Part shown: one piece after another, positions 1 through 11,584 of the stretch
Layout: each line of letters opens with the position of its first letter
Position numbering within the stretch: the stretch's first letter is position 1
Source: Seison nebaliae
Taxonomy: Eukaryota > Rotifera > Pararotatoria > Seisonacea > Seisonidae
Direction: 5' to 3'
Length of the DNA: 31,754 nucleotides
NCBI GenBank assembly: GCA_023231475.1
Contig: JALJEE010002056.1
Location: 1-31,754, forward strand
Made by a program: the position numbers and the translations under genes
Notes under the pieces: generated by a model
Told to the model about the DNA's origin: nothing
Database searches by the model: none
The model's input: the letters and a program-made list of their open reading frames with translations, nothing else

Positions 1-593
1 ACTGAATATTTTCATTGATAGAATATTTTCAACGAAGCTGTTCGCCTCGCGAGGCGAACAAATGTAGATGGAATGTACGTACAAATTCAGACGACCAATG
101 TATAGGAATTTCGCGAAACACTTGTTTTTCAAATTCCAGACATCAAAATTTTTGTACGTAAAAAATACATTTTGTTCGTGTTCGTTTCCCCAGCACTAAT
201 AAATTGCATTAAAAAATCGAAACTGGAAATATGTGATCAATAATTATAAATATCGAGGGAATTAATGATGTCGTTATAATGTAAATATTGCACTACAAAA
301 TAACCATTGAGATGTTGGTGATTGATAATGTGGAGATATGGTTAAAAGAATAGTAGATAATAATTACGACCGTTATCGATAGATCGATCGAAGGAGAAAG
401 AAAGGGAAGAAAATTATAAAATAGTTTTATTAACCAATCTTACAAATCAGATACTTTGCTGATTGTAATGAAAAGAATTAAATTAATGGAAAATTTTTAA
501 TGATTTTTTCAAGATAAATATTATAGACAATATTGACAATATGAACAAAAAATAAGAAGAAAATTATGTTAGAAACGGAGGAAAAGAGATAAA
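1..593. other. AT-rich flank without a recognised gene
   Basis: No reading frame of note on either strand. It lies downstream of the minus-strand four-transmembrane gene, so its right part may hold that gene's 3' untranslated sequence. The one structured item is the GC-rich palindrome at 39-60. A short 10-bp palindrome built on GTACGTAC follows at about 73-82. Confidence 0.6.
39..60. repeat. 22-bp perfect GC-rich palindrome
   Basis: Eleven bases, TGTTCGCCTCG, are followed at once by their exact reverse complement with no spacer. The stretch is rich in CpG while the surrounding DNA is strongly AT-rich. It could be a protein-binding dyad, a cruciform-forming site or the end of a repeat; the sequence alone does not decide. 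Confidence 0.85.
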
Positions 594-1260
594 TTATGGA
601 ACAGGAAATTGATAGGTTAAATGACCATGACCCTGATTTCTGACAGTATTCCTCGATTTTAATATCATTGCAGTAATTATTGATATTATGAATATGATAA
701 AATTAGCCACCAAATAGAAAAGGAAAATTACATACATAATGACCTTCACTTTGTGCTTGAAAATGTAACGACTGTCTTTGACCCTTTGACCGAATATGGC
801 TAACGACACGATACAACCGACCAACATCAAAAATAAGAGTATTGATTGCTAAAACAATTTTGAAGTTTGAGAGAATTTAATATAAAATGAACTGTAATGA
901 AAGCTATCCGAGATTTATAAATTACCCCAAAAAGACCAATAAATGCGACTCCCAACGAGAATAAACCAATCACCAAAATACTTGATCCAATTTTCCCAAT
1001 TGACAATTTAGTTTTCTCAAACATTTGTTCCAATGTCTGCGTACTTTCATTCGAACTTAATCGAGTTGGATCTATTAACTCATAATCATGGACCACTAAA
1101 CTTCCGATTAATATAGCCACGATACTATACACCTTAACATTTAGATATTTTCCAACAATTCTCTTCCTCCAAATAAAGTTCTAACCACTAAATATATGTT
1201 CAATGTCATTAACACTATGAGCAAGATCTTTTCCCAATACTGCCTTTTCTGTGATTGCAT
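594..1260 (-). CDS. four-transmembrane, tetraspanin-like membrane protein
   Basis: Three-exon model on the minus strand: 1186-1260 (ATG at 1260), 893-1132 and 594-848 (TAA at 594-596), with introns of 53 and 44 bp that keep frame (phase 0), giving 189 residues. The product has a hydrophobic first segment made by joining exons 1 and 2 (about residues 11-37), a polar loop of about 35 residues with one possible N-glycosylation site (Asn-Glu-Ser), a second segment ending GLFGVIYKSR, a third just after it, and a fourth after a short basic loop. The G-x-x-G-x-x-x-x-S-R end of segment 2, closely followed by segment 3, recalls tetraspanins. The large cysteine-rich second outer loop with CCG, which defines that family, is missing. 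It could therefore be a diverged tetraspanin or an unrelated four-helix protein. The exons are convincing; the family is tentative. Confidence 0.55.
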
Positions 1261-2231
1261 TCTAACGCTATTTGTCAACAGTTATAATGAAAATTATATA
1301 ATATATATATATATATATAATTATAATATTATTTAATATCATATTAATATATCCAATTGGAAAATTATATGTTATAATATTTTCGAAGAAACCAGTTGAC
1401 AGGAATTTAACAGGATAAAAATGATACTTACATTACTAACTAGAGATTTTAAGAAGAAATTGTTAAGATTGAATATTATTTCGAAATTTTTTCAACAATG
1501 CGCTTTTTCATTTTATTTTTTGATTTCTTTTTTATATTCATATTATGATTTATATTTTAAGTTATTAATTAAAATAAATCAAAACGAACAATTGTTTGAT
1601 ATCCTCTCTCTGTGGATGGAAATTATTTCTCAAATTTATGATCTGAATTCGTTTCATTTTATTCTGAAACTTCTGAATATGGTTATGTTTTTTATAGGTT
1701 TATTTCAAACAGGATATTAAAATTTAAAATTTTTATTAGAACTTTGATTTTAGATGAAAAGTTATAAAAATCATTAGGTTCTAATGATTAGGACAACCAT
1801 ATTCCGTAGATAGAGTAGAGATGCAATTGAAATTTGAAGAATTGAATATGTTCAGTTACAATACGTGTCATTATACGGATTAAATGATGATTGAGCGCGC
1901 ATAAAAACAAACTGACAATTGTGAATGAAAAATTGGACAGTATATACATGTATATCTTTCGTGCGCACAGTTTAGTCATTTTAAAAATGTTTAAGTAAAA
2001 ATTTTCATATGAAAAAGCCATTGTTCTTACAATTAGATATACAATTAATTACATTGTTAGAATGAGATATTCTTCGCTATTTTACATGGTGAAGAACAAA
2101 AAGAAGGAAATAAGTTTTCCGTATTCCGATATCAGAAAGTTAAAGGTCTATTTTAATAATTAATACAATTTTTTCAACTCTTTTTCTACTAAATTTCAAG
2201 ATATGTGAAGAGTACGAAACTATAATTGGAA
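1261..2231. other. intergenic AT-rich DNA
   Basis: Lies upstream of the minus-strand four-transmembrane gene, so its left edge should hold that gene's promoter; no clear TATA box could be told apart from the AT-rich background. A pure AT dinucleotide run lies at 1301-1319. A 99-codon ATG frame on the plus strand (1421-1720) is Phe/Ile/Leu/Lys/Asn-rich without recognisable domains, and is treated as chance. Confidence 0.5.
1301..1319. repeat. (AT)n microsatellite
   Basis: About nine and a half AT units directly upstream of the four-transmembrane gene, flanked by imperfect AT repeats on both sides. Confidence 0.9.
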
Positions 2232-2520
2232 ATGAAAAATAAGAGGGCGGCGTCTCAAAAAGAGGCAGGTAACAAATCGTTAGAGGACGAGCAGAAAGAA
2301 GACATTTATGACAGGGCCATCATCATTTCAGATGTTGTAGAGCATATGGTACAACTGTGAGCGGTCCTGCATGTCACCATTGTCGTATGTTCCGAGAAAT
2401 ATTTGAATAATATGAAAATATTGCGCTTAAACAATTAGGTTAAATAGGGATATGGAAAGGCTTATCACGGGGAGGCAATTGGACTTCGGAACATCATATT
2501 ATTGAGAAGAGAGCAGGAAC
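2232..2520 (+). other. GC-richer island with short overlapping frames, nature unknown
   Basis: This stretch is visibly richer in G and C than its surroundings. An ATG frame of 42 codons (2232-2360) has a charged, non-AT-driven composition (many Lys, Glu, Asp). A second frame overlapping its end reads GTTVSGPACHHCR. A potential GTGAGC splice donor falls where the first frame stops. It might be a small exon of an unrecognised gene, a decayed gene fragment or a repeat. No family could be assigned. Confidence 0.25.
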
Positions 2521-2760
2521 AATGAAATAACTCATGCTTACTCATAAATGTATTTGAATCATTTATTACCAACAATTTACTCATGATTTTCTATATCTAC
2601 ATCAACTGATCAACTGTGAAGTTCAAGAATTCATTATCGTTAGGATTAAACTTTATGAAACTCAATTACACTTATCTCCGATCCAATTACATTAATTTCC
2701 CAATTACTGTTTTTAAACTACTTTCAGTGTGATGATGTATTTTCTGTTTAAAAATTTCTA

Positions 2761-2927
2761 ACAAGGTAACTGTTTGGAGTTACAATTTATTTTTCATTAA
2801 GCTGATAATTCAGCGCTAAGTAACATTTAGCCAATGAAATTAATAAATTAATGCTCATCATGACTCCTTCTATTCCTATGCAAATTTTTAATGAAAAATA
2901 AATTGTAACTCCAAACAGTTCCCTTGT
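2761..2927. mobile_element. MITE-like element with 39-bp terminal inverted repeats
   Basis: The left end (2761-2799, beginning ACAAGGTAACTGTTTGG) is repeated in reverse complement at the right end (2889-2927) with one mismatch in 39 bases. The ends enclose about 89 bp of AT-rich, non-coding DNA. Total length of 167 bp, long near-identical inverted ends and no coding capacity fit a miniature inverted-repeat transposable element or a foldback unit. No clean target-site duplication is visible, so the superfamily cannot be named. The near-perfect arm match suggests a fairly recent insertion or continued pairing of the arms. Confidence 0.6.
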
Positions 2928-3766
2928 AAGTTTTTATCTTTCTTTGTTCTATTATTCCAATTCTTTCTATTAAAATTTTAACATTGTTCTTTAATTTCAA
3001 AAACGATGAAATTCTTTAATTGTTTACTTCTCAAATTTTCAAAAATGAGTGAATTAAATTTATTGAATTCCAATTATATCATTCAATTATTGTAGATTCT
3101 ACAATGATAGAAGAATTGTAGAATTTTAATAAAATTATAAAATTTTTGCGGATTGATCGATCTGATATTATTAGGTATTCTGTGAGAAGAACCATATGTG
3201 AGTTTTAATTTAATATTAATTAAACAATTTAATTGTTCACAGATTTTAATTTTAATTTTCAAAATTTCATTTAATTTTAAATTAAGTTCTTAAGACAACA
3301 TTATTATTTAGTCATCATTCAGATACTGAATACTAATTTGTCATTGGAAATTATTGGATGAACAGAATGAAGATACTCTATTATCATTAATTGAATTATT
3401 GTAATAATAATTGAAGAAGAAATAAAATTATATGATGAATTATGAATAATACGAAAGTGAAACAATGTCAGTAGAAATAGTTAGGTGTAATATAAATAGA
3501 TGATATCTTTCTTGGTGAATGATTGGTTAGAATGAATGGAGTTTTCATATATAAATAACGAAAATAAGATTAAAAGTGTAAACATTTAATTATATAAATT
3601 TCATAAATTAAATAGAGTTTTTTCCTGATAATTTTCATTAAAATTCGAATAATAATATAAGTTGTTAGACGAACGATATTGAAGTAAAGAGTAAAATTGG
3701 AGGAGGAAACAGCAATTGTTGGAGAAAGACTTTAAGCTTACTTAATTCATATGCTTCCACTTCTCG
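2928..3766. other. 3' flank of homothorax, AT-rich
   Basis: No coding frame recognised. Since the homothorax reading frame ends at 3767 on the minus strand, this region should contain its 3' untranslated sequence and polyadenylation site. A GTAAGC donor-like site lies about 25-35 bp past the stop, so an alternative 3' exon further left cannot be excluded. Confidence 0.5.
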
Positions 3767-6700
3767 CTACCATTGTTGGGACGATTGAACTTGTTGTTGT
3801 TGAGAAGGTTGTTGCGTTTGTTGTTGATGATGTTGCATATCGAAGAAAGGATTATTAAATTGGTAATTCCTTGGAAATAAATCATGTCTGTTGTTTAAAT
3901 CGAAACAGTTCGAATTGAGAACATTCTCATTTTGTACTATCGATGATAATGCATCTGGTATTATTGAAGATTTATCAATGATCTTCTCACTACTGCTGTT
4001 GCTATTGTTGTTGTTCAACATGTTCATTGCACAATCATTCAATACCTTCTGATACATCGAAACGTTGTCGAGTGATGGAGTTGTATTGTCTAAATTAGTA
4101 AGATTTGTTATTAAATTATTGTTGTTGTTGTTGTTGCTGCTGTTATTATTATCATTGTTATCATTGTTATTATGGGGATTTTGTGGATTGAAAAGAAATT
4201 GATTATGAACATTTTCCAATAAATTCTGATTTGATGACGTCGAAATGGAAGTCGATGCTGGATTCTGGAAATTATTCGATGCCGAAGATGCATCAATATT
4301 GAGTTTGGTCGAATTTGACAAATTAAATTCGGAGTTTATATCAATGTTATTCATGACACCGTCTGGGAAACATGGTATTCCATATGGAAGTGAATTTGGT
4401 GTGATAATATTCATAATTCCATTATATCCTTCTAAAAAAATCAAACAAAAAATAAAATTAATTAGCAAAATGATTAAATTGTTTAGGCATAAAAGATTAG
4501 AGAATTGCAGACAGATTAGTTAAATGAAATGAGTTAAAAACAAAAGCACGATAAATCATATGAAAAGTTACTATTTTAAGAACAAAAAAAGAAAAGCATG
4601 CGAACTTCCCAAATTATTATTATCGTTATTAGCGGAATTATCGTTATCATTATTCTCAGGCTCAGCATGATCACCATCAATGGCAGTTGTAGGATTACTT
4701 TTTTTCGAAAATTTATTCAACAAATTTTCATGAAGAATCTTTTCCTCTTTTATTTCAACTTCATCTTTATTCTTCCGTTTCAACGAATCGATAGCATCCA
4801 TGGACGAATAAGATTCATTATCTTCATTCTGATATGTTCCATTATTCGACGGATGATTAGCAGTCGATGTTGATGCCGAAGAATTAGATGAAGGCATCGA
4901 CAAAAGAGAAGATGATACGGTAGATGCAACTGGCATGGACAAAGCGTCAGATGAAGCGATAACAGATGTATTTGGTGAGAAGAATGACAAAGCATTCGAA
5001 CCAGCAAGTACACTAGATAATGGCGAATCGACACCAAGCAAAGGTGAAGCAAATGGTGGTGGTGCAGGCGTTCCGTTAATCATTAGATTACAAGCATTCA
5101 TAAAATGATAAGCGGCAGCCTGTTGTTGCTGCTGTTGCTGTTGTTGATGCACAGATTGTGTAGCAGGCGTTGATGAACATGGAGTCGTAGCAAACAAACC
5201 GTTTGTGCCTATCATAGATGCATGCGATAGGGGTGTTGACGATGGACTATTTAGACCATAAGACGCTGCTCCGAATGGTGATTTACCTGATCGGTTCGAT
5301 TGGTCAATCATCGGTTGAACGATACGTCTTCTTGCATTAATAAACCTGCAAATTCACATTATTATCATTCCAGAAATCAATTAAATGATAAAGGACAAAC
5401 CAATTATTCACTTGTAGAATTGTCAGATTCGTTTCATTTGCTAATTGTTTCTTTTGGTCTTCCGTGGGATATGGATGCTATTATTAGAATAGGAAATGGA
5501 TTAATAATAATTTCAAGAAAAAATTTAAAAAATAAAAATTTCAAACATTTAAATGTTGGAATAACCACGCTCTCATTGTATTGGTTGCGGTTTTGGGGAA
5601 TAATCCTCTTTTTCTTTGCTTCGAATTATTAATATACGAACTATTATTATTGTTGTTGTTGTTTGATGATGTGGTGGTGGTGGTTGACGAGGAGGTGGTC
5701 GCAACAATTGTTGATGTTGGAGAAGTGGAAACTGAATGAGTTGTAGAAGTAGATGATGTTGTATTAGACGACGAAGAAGAATTGGATGAATTGGAAGTCG
5801 ATTTATTTGGGAGGTTATTAATGTTAATGCAAAGATTCCCATTTCCATTACTTCCTTCCGTCATCGACGAATAATGTGAGTTGTTCGACGAGATATTCCC
5901 AGTAAAATTCTCATTTAAATCTAAGTTGTTCGGAGTAAATGTCGAATCATTATTCTTCTCACACTGTTGAACTTTCTCCGTTAAATCATTTAGTTGACTA
6001 TTATTATTAATGTTGTTGTTGTTGTTGTTGTAGTTATTATTATTCATATTAGAAAGAATTAGTGGGAGATTGGAGAGACATTGTTGATTGAATGGTTGTT
6101 TGTCATCAGATGGTGGTCTTTGCATGAGTAAATGTGAAGGAATTCCTTGAAAGTTCATCATATTGTTTGACGATTGACTGATATCGAATGGCATAATATT
6201 ATTACTAAAAATATTCTGATAATCGATCGCTTCAGGGAATGTTACATTTTCATTTTCTATACATTTCTCATTATCTGCGAATGAATTAAAGAGAATTAGA
6301 TTAATTCAATCAAAATAGTTTCTTACAAAGATCGAAAACTGCAACGACAAAGCAATCACTCCCAGATTGTCAATCATTATCAATAATCGATTATTAGTTA
6401 ATCATTTAATTAAGTTACTTGTCGTTTAATTCAATTATTTTCATTCGATTAATAATTGATAGAGATAACCAAATAGAAATTACACTAACTCATGTTCTCA
6501 TGATGAAGTTGTTTTGATGCACAATTCGCAGAATAGTCATCAAAATGGGAACTCGCTTTTCTCTTACGATTATCATTTTTCTTTTCAGGTGTCGTATTTG
6601 TTGAATCGTTCGATGAAATATTGTTACTATCCGTATTGGATCGATTATGTAACGATGAATTACGATCCTAAATATAAAATTATTCAAAATTCAAATACGT

Positions 6701-8618
6701 CGAATTAACTAACATCATCAAATCCACTGGTATTCGTATCAGCTTCATCTGAGCTCGACGGTTGTGTTATAGGTATCGTCTCTTCAATCTTTATTTTCTT
6801 GTAAGATTTCGTTCCACGTGTGCCAGATTTCCGTCCACGACTACGACTCTTACCTGAGCTACTTCCATCATCATTTATTGTGTTACCGGGAAAAGGTGAT
6901 GAAGTGGCCGTATTATCATATTCACTATATGCATTTCCGTCATCTGTCGTTGCATATGTTGAGGAGGATGAGATGTTGGTTTCTGATGATTTAGTTTTGT
7001 TGTCATTCGATTCACTTTCAATAACTAAATCTAAAGGCATTTTACCTTTCAAGCACGTTATATATCTTTGACAAAAGTTCTCACACAATTCGTGAACCTA
7101 ATGGAGAGAATGAATTGATATAAATTATAAATATTTCATAAATAGATTTCGTTACACCAAATACTTTCTCACATCAAATCCAAGAGAGGAACGAATTAAA
7201 GTAGTCAAGTTAAGAACTTGGTAAAAGACAGGTAAGTAGCACGTTAACTCATTTCGCTATCTATCTAACTCGAAGTTAAGCCATAAAAATCAGATATGAT
7301 GATTATGTTACATTTCTATTAATTTTTATTTTTATTTCTTATTACTGTCATAAAATGAAATTGGAGTATTCGACCATTTTTATAAATGGCTCGTTTTCGT
7401 TGGTCGTTTAAAAGAAAGATTTATGTTCGTATCATAATCGTCTTAGTTCAATCACGAACATAGAAATATTGAGAAGATTTGTAAGAGAGATCGGAAGAGA
7501 ATAATAAATTTGGTTCCACATCAAAATACGATTGCTCTAGTGTTCCATCATCTCCTTTTGTTATTTGATATGAGTATAATAAATATCTTTTATCTACTCA
7601 TTTAGATCAATCTCCTCCTCTAATATTTCTTTGATGGACGATTACTATTCTCCCCTCATTTATTCAATTAAGTACATTCTTTACTAGTTCTTTTCATTTT
7701 GTTCTTCCGCTACACTCTTCACCCATTGAGTCGGTCTATGATGGATCAATACTTCTTAGCAATAACCGACAACTTTCCGCATATTTTCCATGCCACTAAT
7801 CCTTCCGTTTTCCTCATATTTCCTACTCCCAAATATGTGCTATGAAGAAGAATTAACCTTTTCAATTTCCATCAAATGACAGCGAAGTACTTGAATCATT
7901 TGTATCATCTAAAAATGGGAGAGAAAAAGAACAATTTCAATTCATCAGATGTCAACTCAAAAATTCATTCATTCATTCATAATTGTTAGATTAATAATAA
8001 GCATAGAATAATCTCATTTACGAATTAGTTTTACTAACCAAATTATCTATTTCTGGATCTTCTTCACATTCCGTAGGATTCTGTCGTAACTGCAATTTTC
8101 CATTTACCGAAAAAAAGAAATAAATGAAGAATTTTAATATTAGCCAAATGATGACATTGAAATGAAATGAACCGTTTGCATAAACATAGCCAAGTCATTG
8201 TTGTAGGACTCGGAGGAGAAGAAAGATCCATGTTTCTCTTTCGAACCAAACTGCGTATCGAATGAGTTGATATCTTGCCGCAATGACGAATCTCTTGGTG
8301 TATTGGTAGCCAATTCACATTTTTCGAACACCGTCAATAACAATGGATAGAATGGATGTCTATTATAACGGTAAAGTTATTAAAATTCTTTCATTAAATT
8401 TCATGAAAAATAATTTTTTTAATTAAACATTTCATAGTGAATTCATAAAATGCCCAATGAATGAAATTCAAAAGATCTTTAAAATTCTTTACAAACTTTC
8501 TTATTTTTTCTTTGTCACTCGATGAACCGGTTGATTTGCTACATATTGCAGCGAGCGTATCAGAATTAGTTGTATTGTTTGTTGTGGCAGTATCTGTTCG
8601 TGTTTCCGTTTTTAACAT
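3767..8618 (-). CDS. hth: homothorax/Meis TALE-class homeobox transcription factor
   Basis: Ten-exon model: 8497-8618, 8173-8359, 8039-8089, 7858-7908, 6714-7097, 6490-6667, 5547-6274, 5401-5477, 4606-5345, 3767-4431 (TAG at 3767-3769). All joins keep frame, giving about 1060 residues. The Meis domain (about 42-175) carries [42 protein letters not shown] and [21 protein letters not shown]. The homeodomain (about 543-605) has the TALE insertion [10 protein letters not shown], helix 3 NNWFINARRR and the Meis continuation QPMIDQSNR; introns cut it after QHLN and inside the Trp codon of NNW. Meis proteins bind TGACAG and partner Pbx/Extradenticle, whose nuclear entry homothorax controls in insects. 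The protein is about twice the usual 400-490 residues because of Asn, Ser/Thr and Gln runs between domains. The start at 8618 is the first in-frame ATG after a stop; a further 5' exon spliced at about 8628 is possible. Identity is very secure, the N-terminus less so. Confidence 0.93.
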
Positions 8619-8670
8619 GTTTCTCTAACAAACATTCATATATCCATCACATTCAATTTGATGATAGAAT

Positions 8671-8729
8671 TGATTGATTGATGGATGGAACTACGTCGTT
8701 TTGAGTGATTGATTGACGGTTTGATTGAT
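8671..8729. promoter_or_regulatory. cluster of TGATTGAT / TGATTGAC motifs 5' of homothorax
   Basis: Three blocks lie 53-111 bp upstream of the proposed homothorax ATG: TGATTGATTGAT at 8671-8682, TGATTGATTGAC at 8706-8717 and TGATTGAT at 8722-8729. TGATTGAT and TGATTGAC(AG) are known Pbx/Exd and Pbx-Meis recognition sequences, so feedback control by Exd-Hth is conceivable. Equally, this may be only a degenerate GATT tetranucleotide repeat. Confidence 0.3.
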
Positions 8730-11535
8730 CAGAAAATAAAATGAAATATCTTTCTGGAAGAAATTCAAAGAGTTTCGATCAATATTGGAGAAGGGAATGA
8801 ATGAAATATCGTTCAGTTTAAATAACTCATATAAAATGAAAATATTTTAAGTGTGTTTAAATGTTGAAGACATTATAAGAAATGAGAGCTATGTAATCTG
8901 AAGTGGAAATCGAATCTTCTACTTGATAAGTAAGTGTGATTCTGTAAGGTGATAGGTGACGGAAAACGATGATTCTATTCGCTTTTGAACATGATATCAA
9001 ACACGAAAAAAAAAATTTGGTAATAAGAAATATCGAATCTGAAGAATTACATTAACTCAAAAATTCCACATTTCATTCCGCATTTGAATAAAAGAAAAGT
9101 CTCTTCTTTCCACTCTCCGAACTATGAGTCGAAGTACTAATTTCATCAGATGATTGATGAGTTCTATTGATGGTAAGTATGGTAGAAATGGTATTGGAGG
9201 GACGAAACATATGTTCCATCTTTTCTCGTAGTCTAACGAGATGATTGGATGAAATATCAGACGAAAGAAGAAAGAAGGTAACGAAGACTAATTCAATAAG
9301 ACTAAACTGGTTGGGAAACTGATGATGAAATTTTCGTGGAAATTTTCTTTTCACTAACATTGGTGAAGAGAACGAAAAATTCATATTTCGTGTAGTGCCT
9401 GGTGGAATATTCGACAGTTTCATTCTTTTTTGTTCTATGTTTTTAATTTATATTAATAGGCAATGTGAAATTGTTTATATTCACCAACTACATGAATTAT
9501 TAATGTATTGTTACGAAAATTTCCATGATCAAAATAAAGATGAAACTGGTTATTGGAACTTGGGAAATGAGAGAAATAATTTGAATATACAAATCGATTA
9601 CTATGAAGATATGAAGAAATAATCATTTTAATTTTTACAAAAAATGAATTTGTGACAAATTTAATGGGAAGATGAATAAATTGTTGTTGAATAGACGACG
9701 AACGAGAAAATTAACGCAATTCCTGATTCAGTCGAAGTGATGGTATGAAAAGAGCTTATCATGATCAAAGACTCTAAATTAATATGATTACATGACAAAC
9801 GGAAACTGAAGTATTTTTGACCAGCAACTTATGTTTAACTTTCTCTAATAAGAATGTGGACTAATCTGATAATTACGGAATTGAAGACATGAGAAAACAA
9901 ACAAAAGAGAATAGTTGATGATCAAAGAGAAATTTTCAAACATAATTCTGAAAAAAAAGATAATATGAGAAATTATTCGTCACGAAAAGATGAATTCTTC
10001 AAATTCAGAACAAATCAACTGAGAATGAGTTTATTAAATATTAAGGAAAGTCAAGAATTTTTTTTGATGAGAAGAAGAATGTTCTTCTATTTAAGTCAAA
10101 GTAGCAATAAATTGAATGAAATAGTAATCGTAAGTACTTCTTCGCTCCATTGATTGTCTACCAATGCCAGAAGATCACGACAGTGAAATTCCAATAATAT
10201 TGTCATCAACACAGTAGGTTACACATCAGGTAAGGAAGGAGCGAACTAATAATGGGAAGACAAGCAAGCAAAAAAATGATAATCAGAAGAAAAAGAGATT
10301 AATAAAAAGAGGAGGAGAATGCACGTGCTTCAGATGTCATTGCGTGCTTCAGAAAAAGAAGAGTCTCATAAAAGAACATCTTCTTCTACCAACAGCGTAA
10401 TGAGGACTATTCGAGAGATATGAGAAATAACTTGACTTCAGATTTATCTCATTCAACTCGTGATATGTTAACGAAAATATTATTGAATAAATAAAAATTT
10501 AAAAAAAGAAAACAGTTTTTTTTCATTCTCCTGAAGACGTTGACCTGCTCCACTCCTTCTCACTGTGAATTGTGAATATTCAATGGACAAAAGTAAATAA
10601 AGAATAAAATTAAATCTTTCTTACTCAATTCGAGATGGGAAGACGGTGATGTATGTTTAGAGACATTGAGAACGCCGCCCTCCCTCCCTATCTACCTTCC
10701 TACCTACTCCCCCGAACTCTTCTCATTCCAAAAAGAGCATATCAATTTCTTTTACATACATCACCAGTTCATTTACGTTTTCCTATACGTTTCGAACGTC
10801 CCGACAACTTAGAGATGAATCAACTTTTGGACTTCGTTCTCTACCCACTGTATCATCTACCTTTCCGCCATCTCATCGTCAATAGATAGACGATGTTTTT
10901 GTCAAACGTTCGTCTAATGTTTATTGTGGCGACGAAGGAAATGTAGGAAGGAAAAATAGAATTGGTTCGACATTCGAAGTGCTTCATTTATCGAAGTGTA
11001 AATTTTCATTAGATAACAAGAGAAAATAGGAAAGTTGTAGGAGAAGAACGATCAACGATTTTACGTTAAAAAATCTATTGTCGTACAGCACACAATCAAT
11101 CGCCGGAACAGAATGGCGTAATAATTGCTTCAATCTTCTTCTCCTCCTTATAGTGAATGGTAGATAAGACAATGCATTTCCATTATTATTCATATCCCAT
11201 ATGGATAATTATTAAGAATTGAGAAAAAAAATTATCTGATTTCTCACCTATCCCATCTTCGTTTTAATTTAAACTTTCTCCTTTCAAAACAATTATCTAT
11301 TCTCCATTATTATTCTTTCTAGTCAGAAAACTTGATCTTGGTCGAAAATCGTCAATTCGTTAAAATGTTTCGAAAAAAAATCTCCGAAAAAGTTTTGACT
11401 CTTCTTTTTAAAAAGAAATCATTTGAGAAATGGTTCGGCTTTTTTTGAGGGAAAGTAGAAAACTTGAGACCCTGAAATTGAGATAAAACTCCAATTGGAT
11501 GAGATCTTCAAAAAAAAAGTGATTCTTACACTTCC

Positions 11536-11584
11536 AATTGTGGTGTTGAAATGTTGCTGCTGATTCGTTTTCAACACACCAATT
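11536..11584. repeat. short imperfect hairpin
   Basis: The arms 11536-11551 and 11569-11584 pair at 14 of 16 positions (one 2x2 internal loop) around a 17-base loop. The stem is too short for an ordinary microRNA precursor and the sequence matches no known microRNA I recognise. Confidence 0.4.

Noticed and set aside
1421-1720. 99-codon plus-strand ATG frame
   Set aside because: Composition is what AT-rich random DNA gives (Phe, Ile, Leu, Lys, Asn), with no domain or splice partner.
4245-5632. Plus-strand frames across the homothorax exons
   Set aside because: They are antisense shadows of low-complexity homothorax exons; the minus-strand frames carry the conserved domains.
9073-9423. 116-codon minus-strand frame as a 5' exon of homothorax
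   Set aside because: No similarity to Meis N-termini could be seen and the length is near the chance level for this window. Kept only as a possibility in the region note.
9395-9622. Plus-strand frame with protein-like middle (YENFHDQNKDETGYW)
   Set aside because: Its proposed start is not a plausible exon start, no partner exons were found, and it lies next to homothorax in gene-poor DNA. Not strong enough to call.
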